DNA of 26,320 bases from a virus. The translations under genes and the position numbers were made by a program. This document shows, piece by piece, positions 16,301 through 23,863 of this stretch; position 1 is the first letter of the stretch; each line of letters starts with the position of its first letter. Below the pieces are notes generated by a model that had not been told where the DNA came from, made no database searches, and worked only from the letters and a program-made list of their open reading frames with translations. The stretch lies in the IMG/VR virus record IMGVR_UViG_3300014720_004370, positions 1 to 26,320 of that record; one strand, written 5' to 3'.

Positions 16301-16957
16301 TTAAATTTTTATTATTCCCATACCACACGTATTACCGTAGATGAAATCTTCGCTTTTATGGGTATTTTTGATTTCATTCCAAAATTGGACAACACCAGGT
16401 GCACCTATCGATGCTATATCATGAAATATCATAATACCATCCTTATTAAGAAGAGGAATAGAATTTATATAATCAGATTTTACACCTTCGTAACTATGAT
16501 CCCCATCTATAAATATAACGTCATATTTTGTTTTACATCCTAATAAATATTGATCGGAATTCATATTAAAAAATTTTACATCCTCTATATCTTTAGATAG
16601 AAAATCTTTTATAAATTCTATCTCTTCTATTTTCTGTCCTATTGCTTGATAGTAAGAAAGATTATCTACAGCATGACTTACCAGTAAAGATTTTTTATTT
16701 ATATGGGAAAAGGTCATCCATGATCCGCCGTTTCCTATTCCAATCTCTAAATAAGACTTAGGCTGTTTCTCCAGTATTTTTAGAATCACATTAGAATACT
16801 CCTCCGGAACTTGCTGAAGTTTAAGATCCCCTGATTTTTCACATTTAAAATAATCCTTGTTGGAAGATCCCGCTTTATTTCTTACCCAATCAATTAGAAA
16901 TTCAGAATTAATATTTTCTGGAATCTCATTTAAGATATTTACACATTTCTGATTCAT
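16301..16957 (-). CDS. Class I methyltransferase, Methyltransf_24-like
   Basis: The 218-aa protein has SAM motif I as SYLEIGIGNGGSWMT (68-82) and the strongly conserved block YDVIFIDGDHSYEGVKSDYI (near 139-158) that marks Methyltransf_24 and cephalosporin-hydroxylase-like sugar methyltransferases. DGIMIFHDIA and GVVQFWNEI follow in the usual order. Acceptor is unknown; the surrounding genes make a sugar the best guess. The first 60 residues are probably a helical cap. It lies 4 nt after the GT17 gene and 6 nt before the FkbM gene. The motif match is clear, the substrate call is inference. Confidence 0.85.
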   Translation of the reverse strand: MNQKCVNILNEIPENINSEFLIDWVRNKAGSSNKDYFKCEKSGDLKLQQVPEEYSNVILKILEKQPKSYLEIGIGNGGSWMTFSHINKKSLLVSHAVDNLSYYQAIGQKIEEIEFIKDFLSKDIEDVKFFNMNSDQYLLGCKTKYDVIFIDGDHSYEGVKSDYINSIPLLNKDGIMIFHDIASIGAPGVVQFWNEIKNTHKSEDFIYGNTCGMGIIKI

Positions 16958-16961
16958 ATTT

Positions 16962-17720
16962 TTAATTTTTTATTAGATGCTGATATTTTTCGATATTGTT
17001 AATTATGTATTCAGGAAAAGATTCATCTATTTCAACTATGTGGTATTTAATATAATCTCTTCCAAATATATCTTTAAGATCGTCTACATTTTTTTCTATA
17101 GTAGCGTTGTTAATCTTCTCTGGGTCATTCATATCTTGGTGAGCATAAGCATCTACTTTATCCTTGATTTTTTGAGCCCCTCCTAAAAAACTCCAGTGCC
17201 ATCCAGCATCTCTTATTATTGTTTTTTGCATGCCAGCACAGGCTCTCATTCTATAAGTTTCTATTTTTTTTAATTCGCTAATTTTAAACATAGAAACAAT
17301 TTGAAAATCTATACTTTGTTTACAATTAAGATAATAGTAATATCCCTTAGTTTCTATGATAGCTGGTAATTCCTCGGTAAAGGTGACTTTTCTATAGTCC
17401 GGTATTTCGTCGCAATCAGCAAGAATCATTATATCATTATTCGAGAAATTGGATAAAACATATCTACCTAAACTATTTCTCGATTCAAACTCGTTGTGCC
17501 AAGCACTTGTGCCACAATTATATTCTACTATTTTTATTCTATCCCTGTATTTAGAAAATCTACTTTCTAAATTTTCACTTAGATATAAGGGTTTATCCTT
17601 GCCAGAAAATGTTTTTCTGGATTCACTTATCACCCAATAATCAATATAAGGAGAAGTTATCTCCAGTCTAATTTCTAATAAATCCAGTTCATTGAAAAAA
17701 GGGAAACATTCTATTTTCAT
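16962..17720 (-). CDS. Glycosyltransferase family 17-like protein
   Basis: This 252-aa protein matches GT17, the family of the eukaryotic bisecting GlcNAc transferase, which also has bacterial and phage members. The opening block CFPFFNELDLLEIRL (5-19) and SRKTFSGKDKPLY (34-46) are the family's most recognisable segments. ILADCDEIPD (99-108) supplies the metal-binding acidic cluster, YYYYLNCKQS follows, and DAGWHWSFLGGAQKIKDKVD (about 165-185) with YAHQD closes the catalytic domain. The usual family role is transfer of N-acetylglucosamine, but donors of phage members are unknown. It is 1 nt from the DUF5672 gene. The family call is firm, the donor is not. Confidence 0.85.
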   Translation of the reverse strand: MKIECFPFFNELDLLEIRLEITSPYIDYWVISESRKTFSGKDKPLYLSENLESRFSKYRDRIKIVEYNCGTSAWHNEFESRNSLGRYVLSNFSNNDIMILADCDEIPDYRKVTFTEELPAIIETKGYYYYLNCKQSIDFQIVSMFKISELKKIETYRMRACAGMQKTIIRDAGWHWSFLGGAQKIKDKVDAYAHQDMNDPEKINNATIEKNVDDLKDIFGRDYIKYHIVEIDESFPEYIINNIEKYQHLIKN

Positions 17721-17721
17721 A

Positions 17722-18381
17722 TTATTTACAATTATTTATATAATTAACAGCGTTATCCAAAAGTGATTTTGCATGGAAGCCAAAACAATTATTTATATTA
17801 TGCTGATCGTCGAGGGGAAATTCTATTGCAAATTTTCTAGCAACTTCCACTGGAGCTATCTTTATGCCTTGGGATTCGAGAATATGTCTATTAGTACAAA
17901 CTAGGTAGGTGTCTTCATTAGACATAGTTCTTGGAAGTTTACTGGAGGCTTCTAAAAACTTTTTGCTTCTCAAAGAGAATCCGCCGTTTCCAACCTGTTG
18001 TCCCTCCTTGGGCCACCCGATATAAAGAGGCCATGGGGCTCCAATATAATCATAATCATAAAAAGAATCTTCCCATAGATATGGATTTAGAATAAATCCA
18101 TCATCTTGAAAAACAAGACAGTAATCACTATCTATGTGATTATTTAATTCGGTAACGCAAAAATTGGAGTATTGTCCAATTCCCATTGGATCTATTAAGG
18201 TATTTTTAATTCCATCAATATTAAGATCAAATGTAGTAAAAACTTTTACATCATAGAAATTTACCCGGTTAATCATAAAATCAATGATTTTTTGGTATCT
18301 TAGGGTTCTTTCAGAATCTTCTATCCTGCCATCCAAGCAGAATAGTGTTACATTACTAAGATCTATTTTTGAGAAATCCAT
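17722..18381 (-). CDS. DUF5672-type glycosyltransferase-like protein
   Basis: A 219-aa protein that carries the DUF5672 blocks: YSNFCVTELNNHIDSDYCLV, then FQDDGFILNP (the acidic pair fits a GT-A metal site), YDYIGAPWP, GNGGFSLRSKKFLEAS, NEDTYLV and CFGFHAKSLL. DUF5672 proteins are found in glycan clusters and fold like glycosyltransferases, though biochemical data are sparse. There is no membrane segment or signal peptide. The start overlaps the end of the GT2-like gene by 19 nt. Function as a sugar transferase is inferred from fold signatures and context. Confidence 0.8.
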   Translation of the reverse strand: MDFSKIDLSNVTLFCLDGRIEDSERTLRYQKIIDFMINRVNFYDVKVFTTFDLNIDGIKNTLIDPMGIGQYSNFCVTELNNHIDSDYCLVFQDDGFILNPYLWEDSFYDYDYIGAPWPLYIGWPKEGQQVGNGGFSLRSKKFLEASSKLPRTMSNEDTYLVCTNRHILESQGIKIAPVEVARKFAIEFPLDDQHNINNCFGFHAKSLLDNAVNYINNCK

Positions 18382-19085
18382 TCTATTATTTTTTTAGGAA
18401 CTTCCCCTCTAAAATCCTCGGGGGATAGATCAAAATTATTCTGCAATCTGCCTTTAAAAACATCCATTCCTCTATAAAAAGTAGATTGATTTTTATCATC
18501 AATGGCATCCTTATCGTGATAAAGCTTAGTATAATGAAGATGAGCAAATTCCACATCTGATGCCTCAACAACACATCCTAAAATACTGGCAACGCATGTG
18601 AGTTCGGTATCACAGAACATATGTTCATAGGATGGATTATATATGTAGGGAAAGCTATCAAGATATTCCCTCGAAAATATAGGCATTGTGATAAGGTCAT
18701 TACTCATCCCATCCGATGTTTTAATTACATATTTTCCCGACAATTCAGAAGCAATATCTCTCAGTTTATCATCCCAGTATTCAAAGCAATCTGTATCATC
18801 GGAAAAAACCAAAATTAAATCTCCATCTATATGTGGTTTAATAGAATTTATAGCCTCTACCGTACATGTATTAGGATTAATTACTACATCGATTCTCGTA
18901 TTATATTCAACTGATAATTTATCCATTAACTCCAAATATTGATTAGTGGTAGGATCGCTGTTATCTATGGATATAATCACTCTTATAGATTCCGTGTTAT
19001 TTGCATTTTCCAGCCATTTCTTAACAACCCTATACATTCTTACGGGCCTTTGCCTGGATGCAGCAACTATGTTTATTTTAATCAT
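18363..19085 (-). CDS. GT2-like glycosyltransferase (GT-A fold)
   Basis: This 240-aa protein opens with INIVAASRQRPVRMYRVVKK, a GT-A first strand and loop. A second strand (IRVIISIDNSDP) and ILVFSDDTD with D96-D97-T98-D99 as metal-binding acids follow. A stretch FCDTELTCVASILGC (near 155-170) may hold the catalytic acidic residue, and the closing region is polar. Donor and acceptor are not readable. It overlaps the GT10 gene by 8 nt and the DUF5672 gene by 19 nt, so the three are probably made in a fixed ratio. The glycosyltransferase call rests on fold motifs and neighbours. Confidence 0.75.
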   Translation of the reverse strand: MIKINIVAASRQRPVRMYRVVKKWLENANNTESIRVIISIDNSDPTTNQYLELMDKLSVEYNTRIDVVINPNTCTVEAINSIKPHIDGDLILVFSDDTDCFEYWDDKLRDIASELSGKYVIKTSDGMSNDLITMPIFSREYLDSFPYIYNPSYEHMFCDTELTCVASILGCVVEASDVEFAHLHYTKLYHDKDAIDDKNQSTFYRGMDVFKGRLQNNFDLSPEDFRGEVPKKIIEWISQK

Positions 19086-19923
19086 AATTTTTCACTTTAT
19101 TAAAAATCAAAGAATCCGCAGAATGTAATTTAGTAACAATCTCCAGGTTTTCCCTGATATATTCGATTTTTGAATCGTAAAGATCTTTATTGAGAAGACT
19201 CAAATTAAAATTATCACTCCATTTAATTATTCCGTTAATATTAAAGTCTTCCTCTATTTTATCAGTTCCCCAGTATATCGGAATTACACCCAAAGCAAAG
19301 CAATCGGTTATTTTTTCGGTATAATACTTATCAATTTTTGCATTCTCAAAAACTATAGAGAACATATACGGAGCAAGGGCTTCTTCCTTGGATCTCCACC
19401 AGTCTCCGTTAGGCCCTATTCCCGTTCCTATCCTTGTAGTTCCAGCTGCTCCCCCAAAAACATCTGCAGAATTTTTTAATCTCGATGCTATCTCCAGTCT
19501 TTTTTTATGCCCCGTGGTCATATTCTTGGAGCTGGCTATCATTGAGCAAATCCTACTCTTCTCTGGTATTCTATAATTTTCCGGTCTAGTCCAAGGAAGA
19601 TTAGAGCCAGGAGGATTAAAGATAAAAAAGCTAGGATCCCTAGATATGATCTCGTGATCACAGGTAAAAATAGCAGTATAATGATTTTTATATCTTGGGT
19701 AATTATGTATTAGATCATTTTTAAGAGATGGAAGGACCTCAGAAGATTCGCAGAACCATCCAAAATTACCTCTGGCTGGACCTGTGTGATTCGTCATATT
19801 ATTATCAATCCATACCGTTGCTATTCCTTCTCCTTTTGACCATTCAAAATTGCTAGGTTTAAAAGATGAGCAGGACGAGTACTCAACAGGAAATGGAGAC
19901 CACGTTGTTTTTAGTTTATTCAT
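19078..19923 (-). CDS. GT10-like alpha-fucosyltransferase
   Basis: The 281-aa protein has the signature C-terminal motif of family GT10: MFSIVFENAKIDKYYTEKIT (187-206), then DCFALGVIPIYWG (207-219) and FNINGII. This region binds GDP-fucose in Helicobacter and human alpha-1,3/4-fucosyltransferases. The N-terminal acceptor half is variable as usual; FTCDHEI and SMIASSKNMTTGHKKRLEIA are recognisable family-like blocks. The donor, GDP-L-fucose, would be supplied by gmd and fcl in the same operon, which makes the call unusually well supported by context. There is no membrane anchor or heptad-repeat tail like those in H. pylori enzymes. Linkage (alpha-1,2, 1,3 or 1,4) and acceptor cannot be read. 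Confidence 0.85.
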   Translation of the reverse strand: MNKLKTTWSPFPVEYSSCSSFKPSNFEWSKGEGIATVWIDNNMTNHTGPARGNFGWFCESSEVLPSLKNDLIHNYPRYKNHYTAIFTCDHEIISRDPSFFIFNPPGSNLPWTRPENYRIPEKSRICSMIASSKNMTTGHKKRLEIASRLKNSADVFGGAAGTTRIGTGIGPNGDWWRSKEEALAPYMFSIVFENAKIDKYYTEKITDCFALGVIPIYWGTDKIEEDFNINGIIKWSDNFNLSLLNKDLYDSKIEYIRENLEIVTKLHSADSLIFNKVKNYD

Positions 19924-20750
19924 ACGATTATAAAATCTTTATTAGTGTAATTAAATGGGCGATGGGGATTAAGTTCCTTCATTATATTCATTATAGATCT
20001 CTTATTAGGGGCTTCTGAATTGATATTTTCTAAAAATCTTCCATTATGAAAATCAGATCCGCTAAGTTTAATTTTGACAGTGGATCTAAATTGGGGTATT
20101 ATTGAATGCTTTATGGCATCATGATCTAATTCCGGCTGTCCAGTTTCAACTTTTTCTGTGCAATGATCAGCCCATGCAGTTATAACTCTAAAAGCTTCAC
20201 TAGTGTTTCTTATAAATATAGGGGATGCAACAAATCCATTTATATCGTTAGTATACGACACAAGACCAAGATCAAATTCATCTGATAAATTACAAAAGGA
20301 AGCTAGGGATTCTTTTAAATTTGTGTCTCCGTCCACCCAAACAACGTCTTTTGAATATTTTTTGATTATCTCTTGTATGAAAACGGGTTTGTAACAGCAA
20401 TTCTGAAAATATTCCCTATCTGATTCATATTGTCTAATTAGATAATTTAATCCAAAAAAATGAACTTTTCTTACCAGTTCTGTTATGCGGGAGGAATAGA
20501 AATTTGATCCTATAGGATCAGATATAAATGATATGATCATAGGTCCATCATTGTCTATCCTACTCCATTCATTCAATATATTTCTATCCCTTGAATTTTT
20601 TAAGGGCGGAAATAAACTCATGTTTTCTTTTTTATTTGTTAAGGAATTTGGGAGTTCATTATTTGGGACGTTAGAAATATTTCTGTGATTTTTATTTGAA
20701 ATTTCCCTGGTTACCCTCATTCTTCTTCTTGATTCAAAATCCATAATCAT
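19920..20750 (-). CDS. GT-A nucleotide-diphospho-sugar transferase-like protein, paralogue with 70-aa N-terminal extension
   Basis: The catalytic part (residues 71-276) is a paralogue of the next gene upstream. Both have ...KDVVW(V/I)D-x-D near the donor site (here D140-G-D142), INGxxASP, a W-A-D/G-D segment and L/F-DHD followed by K-x-x-I-(I/M)P. The pattern fits the PF03407 nucleotide-diphospho-sugar transferase group. Residues 1-70 (MDFESRRRMRVTREIS and a long Asn-rich, polar stretch) have no counterpart in the two paralogues and look disordered. The start overlaps the upstream gene by 17 nt, and the end overlaps GT10 by 4 nt (ATGA). Sugar and acceptor are unknown. Confidence 0.75.
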   Translation of the reverse strand: MIMDFESRRRMRVTREISNKNHRNISNVPNNELPNSLTNKKENMSLFPPLKNSRDRNILNEWSRIDNDGPMIISFISDPIGSNFYSSRITELVRKVHFFGLNYLIRQYESDREYFQNCCYKPVFIQEIIKKYSKDVVWVDGDTNLKESLASFCNLSDEFDLGLVSYTNDINGFVASPIFIRNTSEAFRVITAWADHCTEKVETGQPELDHDAIKHSIIPQFRSTVKIKLSGSDFHNGRFLENINSEAPNKRSIMNIMKELNPHRPFNYTNKDFIIV

Positions 20751-21375
20751 TAATGTTTAATTTGTTAAAATTTAAGCTTCTAGAACTATTTTTATTAATT
20801 ACCACTCTCATCTGGACATCTTTATCGGGAATTCTTGATATTCCATTCATAATAATAGATCCATCCGTATAGTCTATATACCTCTCCCCGCTACCAAGGA
20901 TCTGCGCGGAAATTTTTCCAGCATATTTAGGCATGATCTCATACTTTAGAACGTCATGATCGAAATCTATTTCTCCTCCTCTAATTTTACTAGAACACAC
21001 ATCGCCCCAATCTTTTAGAAATTCCAAACACTTGCCATTATACTTGAATCCCAATGGTGATGCCTTTATTCCATTTATTTCACCTGTGTGAGAGGCAAAA
21101 AGAATATCAGAGTCCCACTTTTTTAGATTATTGGGAGCTGAGAAAATTTGTGTATCAACATCTATCCAAACAACGTCTCTATTAAACTCCATGATTTTTT
21201 CAAGTATGTATAGGGGCTTATAAAGAGTGTTCTTCCAGTATGCACCTAAATCCTTTACATTTTCAATATGAATATTTAAACCTAATGATTCACATGATTT
21301 TTTTAGTGATTCTGATGCTGTCTTATAATATTGGTTCCCAGTATAATAAGAGATGCAAATAGCATTATTCTCCAT
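20734..21375 (-). CDS. GT-A nucleotide-diphospho-sugar transferase-like protein, paralogue 2
   Basis: A compact 213-aa GT-A protein. It opens ICISYYTGNQYYKTASESL; KDLGAYWKNTLYKP (41-54) and D72-V-D74 in VVWIDVDTQIF follow. INGIKASPLGF and FDHDVLKYEIMPKY are shared with the 276-aa neighbour. The DVD sits at the same residue numbers as in the 204-aa protein at the head of the operon, and YYT-x-N and DLG-x-x-x-KNT-x-YK are shared with it as well. The three therefore descend from one ancestor. No membrane segment is present. A sugar-transfer role follows from the DxD and fold pattern; specificity is unknown. Confidence 0.75.
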   Translation of the reverse strand: MENNAICISYYTGNQYYKTASESLKKSCESLGLNIHIENVKDLGAYWKNTLYKPLYILEKIMEFNRDVVWIDVDTQIFSAPNNLKKWDSDILFASHTGEINGIKASPLGFKYNGKCLEFLKDWGDVCSSKIRGGEIDFDHDVLKYEIMPKYAGKISAQILGSGERYIDYTDGSIIMNGISRIPDKDVQMRVVINKNSSRSLNFNKLNINDYGF

Positions 21376-21622
21376 CGATAATAGTTTTTAAATATTCATC
21401 CAAGCTCATCTCAGCTCCCATGAATAGAACTCTATGTAGCATTTCTCCCCTGTCCATCATTTCGGGTGTAGTGACATCAATTAGTCTTGGAAAAGCTGAT
21501 ATATCTATAAGATATTGATTTATATCAGACAAAATTGATTTTCTGGTATCATCATTATTAGTCTCGAAGGCATAACCACTTAGTATGTCATTGATGTCCT
21601 GATAAATTTTAAATTTTTCCAT
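21365..21622 (-). CDS. Small protein of unknown function, faintly like a tail-sheath C-terminal segment, 85 aa
   Basis: The protein sits between two glycosyltransferase genes, overlapping the downstream one by 11 nt and following the upstream one by 15 nt. It has no glycosyltransferase motif. The order ILSGYAFETNNDDTRKSILS, then TTPEMMDRGEML resembles the end of contractile-tail sheath proteins, which often read F-E-x-N-x-x-x-T-R-x-x-I followed by N-T-P-x-x-I-D-R/N-x-E-L. The resemblance is short and judged by eye. If genuine it would be a detached copy of that segment. If not, it is simply a small unknown helical protein. Translation is supported by its fit in the overlapping gene train. Confidence 0.6.
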   Translation of the reverse strand: MEKFKIYQDINDILSGYAFETNNDDTRKSILSDINQYLIDISAFPRLIDVTTPEMMDRGEMLHRVLFMGAEMSLDEYLKTIIDGE

Positions 21623-21637
21623 TATATTGGTTTTTTA

Positions 21638-22369
21638 TTATAGTCCTAATCTTCTGAAAAGATCCCCGCAAATTTCCCTATTGTTTGAAAGGGGTCTGGG
21701 AATATGACAGTCAATATAATCATATGGATTATAATCACCCTTCGGCCAGATAGCCTTATCCAGTCTCCTAGTAGCATATTTTTCTTCGATCCAGCCCCTT
21801 TCAAGATGTTTGATTTGTATACCCGGTTTAATTCTGGATTGGTTATAAAAAAACTTTTGATCCGTACCAAACCTGATATTCATTCTCATTAATCTCCTGA
21901 GAAAAACCTTATGATCCGAATCACTAAGATCCAGCAAATCAGTAAAACTCCGTGGATCACCAGCGAGATAACACATGGGGTACTGTGGATTAGTTCTGTA
22001 CCATCTATATTGAATAACATCAGAGCTGTATGACACTATACCCCTATCTCCTATCTGGCTCGCACCATTTTCATAATACTCCCGAGATATAGGAAGCATA
22101 TCCATATCTGAAATGATAAAAGGTGCATCTAATATTCTTGCACCCCAAAATCTTATGCACTGAGCTTGTTGGGCAATATTCCATTCTGGGATCGATTCCA
22201 GATAAATTGTTCTACCATATTCCGTCACATTTTGGGAAGGACCTTGGGAATCAATATAAATTAGAACTGGTTCTATTCCAAGCTTCTGCCACATAGCTGC
22301 CACATAGGGCCAAAAATCCAGATACTCGGGATTAGCATTAGAACTCACTACGGCGTACTTAATCTTCAT
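21638..22369 (-). CDS. GT-A glycosyltransferase-like protein, 243 aa
   Basis: The protein begins KIKYAVVSSNANPEYLDFWP and has IEPVLIYID as its second strand. It then shows RFWGARILDAPFIISDMDML, where D88-M-D90 fits the GT-A metal-binding DxD. FGTDQKFFY (near residue 167) and the later H-I-P-R are further conserved-looking points. It is not an obvious paralogue of the three PF03407-like neighbours but has the same overall fold pattern. Its start overlaps the 204-aa gene by 4 nt (ATGA), so translation is coupled. No substrate can be given. Confidence 0.75.
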   Translation of the reverse strand: MKIKYAVVSSNANPEYLDFWPYVAAMWQKLGIEPVLIYIDSQGPSQNVTEYGRTIYLESIPEWNIAQQAQCIRFWGARILDAPFIISDMDMLPISREYYENGASQIGDRGIVSYSSDVIQYRWYRTNPQYPMCYLAGDPRSFTDLLDLSDSDHKVFLRRLMRMNIRFGTDQKFFYNQSRIKPGIQIKHLERGWIEEKYATRRLDKAIWPKGDYNPYDYIDCHIPRPLSNNREICGDLFRRLGL

Positions 22370-22980
22370 CTACGGATTATATTTCTGGCAGGTCTTTTAT
22401 GAACGTTACGGCTCTCCTGAAAGTGTTCTATGATAGGTTTAAGCCCAGGGTACATATTTCGTGTGTGATCGAAGATATAAGTGTACTCCGGAGGAAGATT
22501 ACAATAAACTAGATCTGGATTCTCCCGAACAGCAGTTTGCATGTGTTTTTGCTCCCATGTTTCGGGTTTAGATCTCTCGGCGGGTATTTTTGAGTTGATC
22601 TCTATCCACCTTTTTACCAGTGACACAGTCTTAAGATTGTTTCTTAAAAAAATTGTCCCTGATAATGCTTCGTCCTTTCTCCATCTAAAATCTTCCGTCC
22701 TATATGCTATATCACAATCTAGAGAATTAAAAAGATCTGGAAAGCTTCTAAAGGCAGCGTCAACATCCACATAGACTAAATTTTGATCTAGCTTCTCGAG
22801 ACACTCCAGAATGAAATGTGCTTTATAATGTGTGTTCTTTTCCCAGCTTCCAAGGTCTCCTATGGGTTTAATGTAATGCGGAATTGAAAAGTTTTGGAGA
22901 GATTCCCGTAGTCTACCAGCTAAACTTTGGTAGTTTGAGTTTTGGGTGTAATAAGCTATAACTAAAAATTGGGGGCTCAC
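22366..22980 (-). CDS. GT-A nucleotide-diphospho-sugar transferase-like protein, paralogue 1, GTG start
   Basis: This 204-aa protein is the first gene of the minus-strand train. It starts with GTG at 22980; no ATG lies nearby in frame, and the first residues (SPQFLVIAYYTQNSNYQSLA) align with the start of the 213-aa paralogue, which supports this start. GDLGSWEKNTHYKAHFILE and D72-V-D74 (LVYVDVDAAF) are shared with that protein. ALSGTIFLRNN and WEQKHMQ are distinctive. The C-terminus is basic (HKRPARNIIRR). A TATATAAT box ends only 9 nt before the GTG. The fold and DxD support sugar transfer; donor and acceptor are unknown. Confidence 0.75.
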   Translation of the reverse strand: MSPQFLVIAYYTQNSNYQSLAGRLRESLQNFSIPHYIKPIGDLGSWEKNTHYKAHFILECLEKLDQNLVYVDVDAAFRSFPDLFNSLDCDIAYRTEDFRWRKDEALSGTIFLRNNLKTVSLVKRWIEINSKIPAERSKPETWEQKHMQTAVRENPDLVYCNLPPEYTYIFDHTRNMYPGLKPIIEHFQESRNVHKRPARNIIRR

Positions 22981-23134
22981 AAGTAATATATTATATAATA
23001 GAATTCATCCCCGGGATTTACTTCGTAAAAATTTTAGTCTGCCCTGGGTGGAAAGTTTCAGTTTCTTGAAAATTTTTTTTAGAAAGAAATAAAACCGCTC
23101 TTTCTATATATAATACGTATCATCCTAATGAACA
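22981..23134. promoter_or_regulatory. Divergent intergenic region with a TATATAAT box for each direction
   Basis: This is the longest gene-free stretch in the window (154 nt) and must hold the start of the minus-strand train and of the plus-strand 242-aa gene. On the plus strand TATATAAT lies at 23107-23114, 20 nt before the ATG. On the minus strand TATATAAT lies at 22997-22990, 9 nt before the GTG. The middle (about 23010-23060) is less AT-rich, with CCCCGGG at 23009-23015. No inverted repeat long enough for a terminator or riboswitch was seen. The boxes resemble -10 or late-promoter elements; no -35 element is obvious. Confidence 0.5.
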
Positions 23135-23863
23135 ATGAAAATACTAAAGCCTTATTGGTTTCTAGAGAAGCCGGTCGATAAAGAACACAAATATTATGTG
23201 TTAATGGCTTATTTGCAATCCATTGAAAAGGACTTCTCCAATGGAGAATATGTTAAACAGCTAACTAATGTACTTAGAATTCAAAAGGATCTTTGGAGCT
23301 TTAAGAACAAGGGTGTGCTATCAGTGAAATCAAATTCACATTTAACCGAAAGGGAATTGGAAAAAACCCACGATCTCATAGATGATTTTTTACTTTCAGA
23401 TGAAAGAGATGAAATAATAGAGGAGTCATTATCCACTATAGAAAAGTTTCTAGGAAAACATGACTCAGTAATTAGAGAATATGATCAAATGGTAGAGGTA
23501 ACTCATTCAGGATCTATAAATCAGACATGGGATAGGGGATTTCTCATTATCAGAAAAAACCTGGAGAGTATGCTTAGAATATTTTCTTGGAGTTTTTCTA
23601 TTATTAAGATAGACGGGAATGAAAGCGTAGCCCTATTAATGACCGAGCTTCTTGATCCTGTGTGTGGATTTACCGAGGATGACAGAGAAGTTAAGAAGTT
23701 TTTAATACAGAATTTAAAATCTTCTATAATTAGTCCCAATGATGCTATTCTTTTTGGAAAAATCACTGAAGAGCTAGAACTGGATCTTGGTGTGGATCTA
23801 TCCAAAGAAAAAGCTGTTGATATAATAGTGAAAAACTATAAGAAATCAATCGATCTCCTTTAG
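23135..23863 (+). CDS. Phage protein of unknown function, 242 aa
   Basis: I recognise no family. The protein is mostly helical and charged, with a tryptophan-containing N-terminal part (KPYWFLEKP, LWSFKNKG), a Glu/Asp-rich helical centre (DLIDDFLLSDERDEIIEESL) and a helical C-terminus. There is no membrane segment or catalytic motif I can point to. It is a single-gene plus-strand unit behind its own candidate promoter. Its last 18 nt overlap the 3' end of the minus-strand 180-aa gene, so the two are tail to tail with no terminator between them. Confidence 0.75.
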   Translation: MKILKPYWFLEKPVDKEHKYYVLMAYLQSIEKDFSNGEYVKQLTNVLRIQKDLWSFKNKGVLSVKSNSHLTERELEKTHDLIDDFLLSDERDEIIEESLSTIEKFLGKHDSVIREYDQMVEVTHSGSINQTWDRGFLIIRKNLESMLRIFSWSFSIIKIDGNESVALLMTELLDPVCGFTEDDREVKKFLIQNLKSSIISPNDAILFGKITEELELDLGVDLSKEKAVDIIVKNYKKSIDLL

